From Saccoglossus kowalevskii (lineage: Eukaryota; Hemichordata; Enteropneusta; Harrimaniidae), in NCBI RefSeq assembly GCF_000003605.2, contig NW_003121239.1, positions 1-41,371 of the forward strand: DNA of 41,371 bases, given 5' to 3'. This document shows positions 38,321 through 41,371 of this stretch, piece after piece. The notes below the pieces were generated by a model. It was given only the letters and a program-made list of their open reading frames with translations, was not told where the DNA came from and ran no database searches. Numbering within the stretch: position 1 is the stretch's first letter; every line of letters starts with the position of its first letter. The translations under genes and the position numbers were made by a program.

Positions 38321-39330
38321 CTACACAGTAAATACTACACAGTGAATACTATACAGTGAATGATACACAGTGAATACTACACACTGAATGCTACACAGTG
38401 AATACTACACAGTGAATGCTACACTGAATGCTACACAGTGAATGCTACACAATGAATACTACACAGTGAATGCTTTACAATGAATGCTACACATTGAATG
38501 CTACACAGTGAATACTACACAGTGAATACTACACAGTGAATGCTACACAAATACTACACAGTGAATACTGCACAGTGAATACTACACAGTGGATGCTACA
38601 CAATGAAACCTACACAGTGAATGCAAGACAGTGAATGCTACACAGTGAATATTACACAGTGAATATTACACAGTGAATGCTACACAGTGAATGCTACACA
38701 GTGAATGCTACACAGTGAATACTACACAGTGAATGCTACAGTGAATACTACACTGTGAATGCTACACAGTGAATACTACACAGTGAATTTTACACAGTGA
38801 ATACTACACAGTGAATGCTACACAATGAATGCTACACAGTGAATGCTACACAGTGAATGCTATACAATGAATACTACACAGTGAATGCTGCACAGTGAAT
38901 ACTACACAGTGAATGCTACACAGTGAATGCTACACAGTGAATGTTACACAGTGAATACTACACAGTGAATACTACACAGTGAATACTACACAGTGAATGC
39001 TACACAGTGAATACTACACAGTGAATAATACACAGTGAATAATACACAGTGAATAATACACAGTGAATGCTACACAGTGAATGCTACACAGTGAATACTA
39101 CACAGTGAATACGACACAGTGAATGCTATACAGTGAATGCTACACAGTGAATACTACACAGTGAATGCTACACAGTGAATACTACACAGTGAATACTACA
39201 CTGAATGCTACACAGTGATTGCTACACAGTGAATGCCACATAGTGAATGCTACACAGTGAATGCTATACAGTGAATGCTACACAGTGAATACTACACTGT
39301 GAATGCTACACTGTGAATGCTACACAATGA
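38321..39330. repeat. S2 block with B lead-in
   Basis: CACAGTAAAT, GATACAC (38362), CACACTG, GCTTTACAATG (38472), CACAAATACTAC, GCAAGAC (38623), CTACAGTG, ATTTTAC, AATAC units, CGACAC and GTGATTGCT with GCCACATAG (39215 onward) occur in order. GCCACATAG is otherwise seen only near 4975, which links this stretch to 4.5-5.05 kb. Private changes: GTGGATGCT and GAAACCT near 38.6 kb. Confidence 0.83.
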
Positions 39331-39960
39331 ATACTACACAGTGAATACTGCACAGTGAATACTACACAGTGAATACTAGACTGTGAATACTACACGGTGA
39401 ATACTACACAGTGAATACTACACAGTGAATACTACACAGTGAATACTACACAGTGAATACTACACAGTGAATACTATACAGTGAATACTATACAGTGAAT
39501 GCTACACAGTGAATATTACACAGTGAATGCTACACAGTGAATGCTACACAGTGAATACTACACAGTGAATGCTATACAGTGAATGCTACACAGTGAATAT
39601 TACACAGTGAATGCTACACAGTGAATACTACACAGTGAATGCTACACAGTGAATGCTATACAGTGAATACTACACAGTGAATGCTACACAGTGAATACTA
39701 CACAGTGAATAATACACAGTGAATACTACACAGTGAGTGCTATACAGTGAATACTACACAGTGAATGCTACACAGTGAATACTACACAGTGAATGCTACA
39801 CAGTGAATGCTACACAGTGAATGCTACACAATGAATACTACACAGTGAATAATACACAGTGAATACTATACAGTGAATACTACACAGTGAATGCTACACA
39901 GTGAATGCTACACAGTGAATACTACACAGTGAATACTACACAGTGAATGCTACACAGTGA
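39331..39960. repeat. 427-block tail and spacer
   Basis: CTGCAC, TAGACTGTG, CACGGTG, a run of plain A-type units and two CTATACAG units (to about 39495) form the end of a 427-type block. It is joined to B lead-in sequence on the left. AATAC and GTGAGTGCTATAC units follow. Confidence 0.78.
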
Positions 39961-40690
39961 ATACTACACAGTGAATTCTACATAGTGAATGCTACACAGT
40001 GAATAATACACAGTGAATAATACACAGTGAATACTACACAGTGAATGCTACACAGTGAATACTACACAGTGAATAATACACAGTGAATACTACACAGTGA
40101 GTGCTATACAGTGAATACTACACAGTGAATGCTACACAGTGAATAATACACAGTGAATACTCCACAGTGAATAATACACAGTGAATACTCCACAGTGAAT
40201 ACTACACAGTGAATAATACACAGTGAATAATACACAGTGAATACTACACAGTGAATGCTACACAGTGAATACTACAGTGAATACTACACAGTGAATGCTA
40301 CACAGTGAATATTACACAGTGAATAATACACAGTGAATACTCCACAGTGAATACTACACAGTGAATAATACACAGTGAATAATACACAGTGAATACTACA
40401 CAGTGAATGCTACACAGTGAATACTACACAGTGAATACTACACAGTGAGTGCTATACAGTGAATTCTACACAGTGAATACTACACAGTGAATGCTACACA
40501 GTGAATACTACACAGTGAATAATACACAGTGAATACTACACAGTGAATAATACATAGTGAGTAATACACAGTGAATAATACACAGTGAATGCTACACAGT
40601 GAATGCTACACAGTGAATGCTACACAGTGAATACTACACAGTGAATACTACACAGTGAGTGCTATACAGTGAATACTACACAGTGAATTG
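39961..40690. repeat. Subdomain enriched in AATAC and CTCC variant units
   Basis: GAATAATAC units, rare elsewhere, recur every few units here, often paired. GAATACTCCAC units near 40160, 40190 and 40330 occur nowhere else that I saw. GTGAGTGCTATAC recurs three times. A single-base insertion (GAATTGCTAC, about 40688) marks the right edge. This is local amplification of a different set of variant units. Confidence 0.78.
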
Positions 40691-41371
40691 CTACACAGTG
40701 AATGCTACACAGTGAATACTACACTGAATGCTACACAGTGAATGCTACACAGTGAATACTACACAGTGAATGCTACACAGTGAATGCTACACAGTGAATG
40801 CTACACAGTGAATACTACACAGTGAATGCTACACAGTGAATGCTATACAATGAATGCTACACATTGAATGCTACACAGTGAATACTACACAGTGAATGCT
40901 ACACAGTGAATACTACACAGTGAATGCTACACAAATAATACACAGTGAATACTACACAGTGAATGCCACACAGTGAATGCTACACACAATGAATACTACA
41001 CAGTGAATGCTACACAATGAAAGCTACACAGTGAATACTACACAGTGAATGCTACACAGTGCATACTACACAGTGAAAACTACACAGTGAATGCTACACA
41101 GTGAATGCTACACTGTGAATGCTACACAGTGAATACTACACAGTGAATGCTACACAGTGAATGCTACACTGTGAATGCTACACAGTGAATACTACACAGT
41201 GAATGCTACACAGTGAATACTACACAGTGAATGCTACACAGTGCATACTACACAGTGAATGCTACACAGTGAATGCTACACAGTGAATGCTATACAATGA
41301 AAGCTACACAGTGAATGCTACACAATGAATGCTATACATGAATGTTACACAGTGAATGCTACACAGTGATG
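40691..41371. repeat. Right-edge B and S3 blocks
   Basis: One B marker (ATAATA at 40935) is followed by GCCACAC, CACACAATG and GAAAGCT. Two S3 markers (GTGCATAC at 41059 and 41241) are 182 bp (13 units) apart. A single-base loss (CTATACATGAAT, about 41335) is near the end. The window stops inside the array. Confidence 0.82.

Larger units (their letters stand above)
1..41371. repeat. 14-bp tandem satellite array filling the window
   Basis: The unit TACACAGTGAATRC repeats head to tail throughout, about 2,900 times, always in the same orientation. The commonest variation is A/G at the R position (GAATACT versus GAATGCT). Recurrent variants change the core CACAGTG to CACAATG, CACTGTG, CACATTG, CACCGTG or CACGGTG, change CTACAC to CTATAC, CTGCAC or CTACGC, or change the tail to ATTAC, AATAC or GATAC. 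Small indels also recur: loss of CA (CTACAGTG), loss of AG (CTACACTGAAT) and loss of 3-4 bp. The + strand is A-rich and CpG is scarce, confined to variant units. TGA (+) and TAG (-) in each unit close all six frames. Both window ends lie inside the array, so its true length is unknown. Transcription, if any, would give non-coding RNA. Confidence 0.98.

Noticed and set aside
1-41371. Protein-coding genes or a repeat protein encoded by the 14-bp unit
   Set aside because: Every unit carries a stop on each strand and the 14-bp period brings it into every frame within 42 bp. I saw no stretch of variants long enough to open a meaningful frame.
1-41371. CRISPR array
   Set aside because: Units are contiguous 14-mers with no unique spacers, no leader and no cas genes; CRISPR repeats are about 23-47 bp with spacers of similar length.
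1-41371. Telomere repeat
   Set aside because: The unit is not a G-rich TTAGGG-like repeat and has no G runs; it is A-rich with isolated Gs.
1-41371. Plasmid or phage iterons at a replication origin
   Set aside because: Iteron sets are a few to a few dozen copies beside a rep gene and AT-rich region. Thousands of copies over 41 kb with no gene do not fit.
1-41371. Functional V(D)J recombination signals
   Set aside because: The heptamer matches but no nonamer-like sequence is seen at 12- or 23-bp spacing, and no V, D or J segment is present. Kept only as a low-probability finding.
1-41371. Splice-like motifs: CTAAACAG units (branch-point plus AG) and CAGTGAGTG units (5' splice-like)
   Set aside because: These are single-base variants of the satellite unit, repeated without exons between them and with stops in all frames.
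1-41371. TATA-like promoters in CTATACAG and TTATACAATG units
   Set aside because: They are unit variants scattered through the array with no downstream gene and no second promoter element.
1-41371. Transposon or terminal inverted repeats
   Set aside because: No change in composition, no inverted copies of the unit and no target-site duplication; all sequence is explained by the 14-mer and its variants.
1-41371. Hairpin or terminator from CAC-A-GTG symmetry
   Set aside because: The stem is only 3 bp around one base and is present in each unit, so it marks no particular site.

Overview
The whole window is one satellite array. A 14-bp unit, consensus TACACAGTGAATRC (R = A or G), runs head to tail in a single orientation from the first base to the last, roughly 2,900 copies. 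I found no unique flanking DNA, no inverted units and no interruption by a transposon, RNA gene or coding gene. Each unit carries TGA on the + strand and TAG (complement of CTA) on the - strand. Because 14 is not divisible by 3, all six frames meet a stop about every 42 bp, so the array is closed to translation on both strands. An uninterrupted 41-kb non-coding minisatellite points to a eukaryotic nuclear genome (pericentromeric, subtelomeric, sex-chromosome or interstitial heterochromatin). The taxon cannot be read from the sequence.

Above the 14-bp level the array is strongly hierarchical. Rare variant units and small register-breaking indels act as landmarks and recur in fixed order. I recognise four families of higher-order block. 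(1) A 74-bp marker, 'module A' (CTATACAATAC ... CACCGTG), 18 copies, usually heading a block of about 427 bp. (2) A 'B block' marked by CACAAATAATAC and GCCACAC, 13 copies, five of them tandem doublets with a 305- or 291-bp period. (3) An 'S2 block' marked by GATACAC ... CACACTG and then GCAAGAC, about 12 copies. (4) An 'S3 block' marked by GTGCATAC, in doublets of 266, 224 or 182 bp. Sizes of homologous blocks differ almost always by multiples of 14, as expected for gain or loss of whole units by unequal exchange.

Layout: 1-1875 mixed units with S2 pieces; 1876-3654 module A doublets with 427-type blocks; 3655-5760 S2 then B; 5761-9469 three further 427-type blocks plus a lone module A; 9470-13400 S3 and B blocks; 13401-15180 427-block tail then B; 15181-20800 S2, S3 and B blocks; 20801-24540 S2, then the second module A cluster; 24541-30510 two copies of a 1.7-kb segment around a 248-bp tandem expansion; 30511-34460 two more 427-type blocks, then B; 34461-41371 S2, module A, a distinct AATAC/CTCC-rich subdomain, and finally B and S3 pieces at the right edge. 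Several kilobase-scale segments are near copies of each other at offsets of about 2.9, 3.3, 4.1, 15.1, 17.1 and 20.3 kb.

A few short stretches break the pattern with clustered substitutions or single-base indels (9.44, 15.4, 24.1-24.5, 31.1 and 36.85-37.04 kb). They are either real recombination scars or assembly and polishing faults. Nothing here supports a gene system; the interest lies in array architecture, in these scars, and in the exact match of the unit core CACAGTG to the V(D)J recombination-signal heptamer, which is most likely coincidental.
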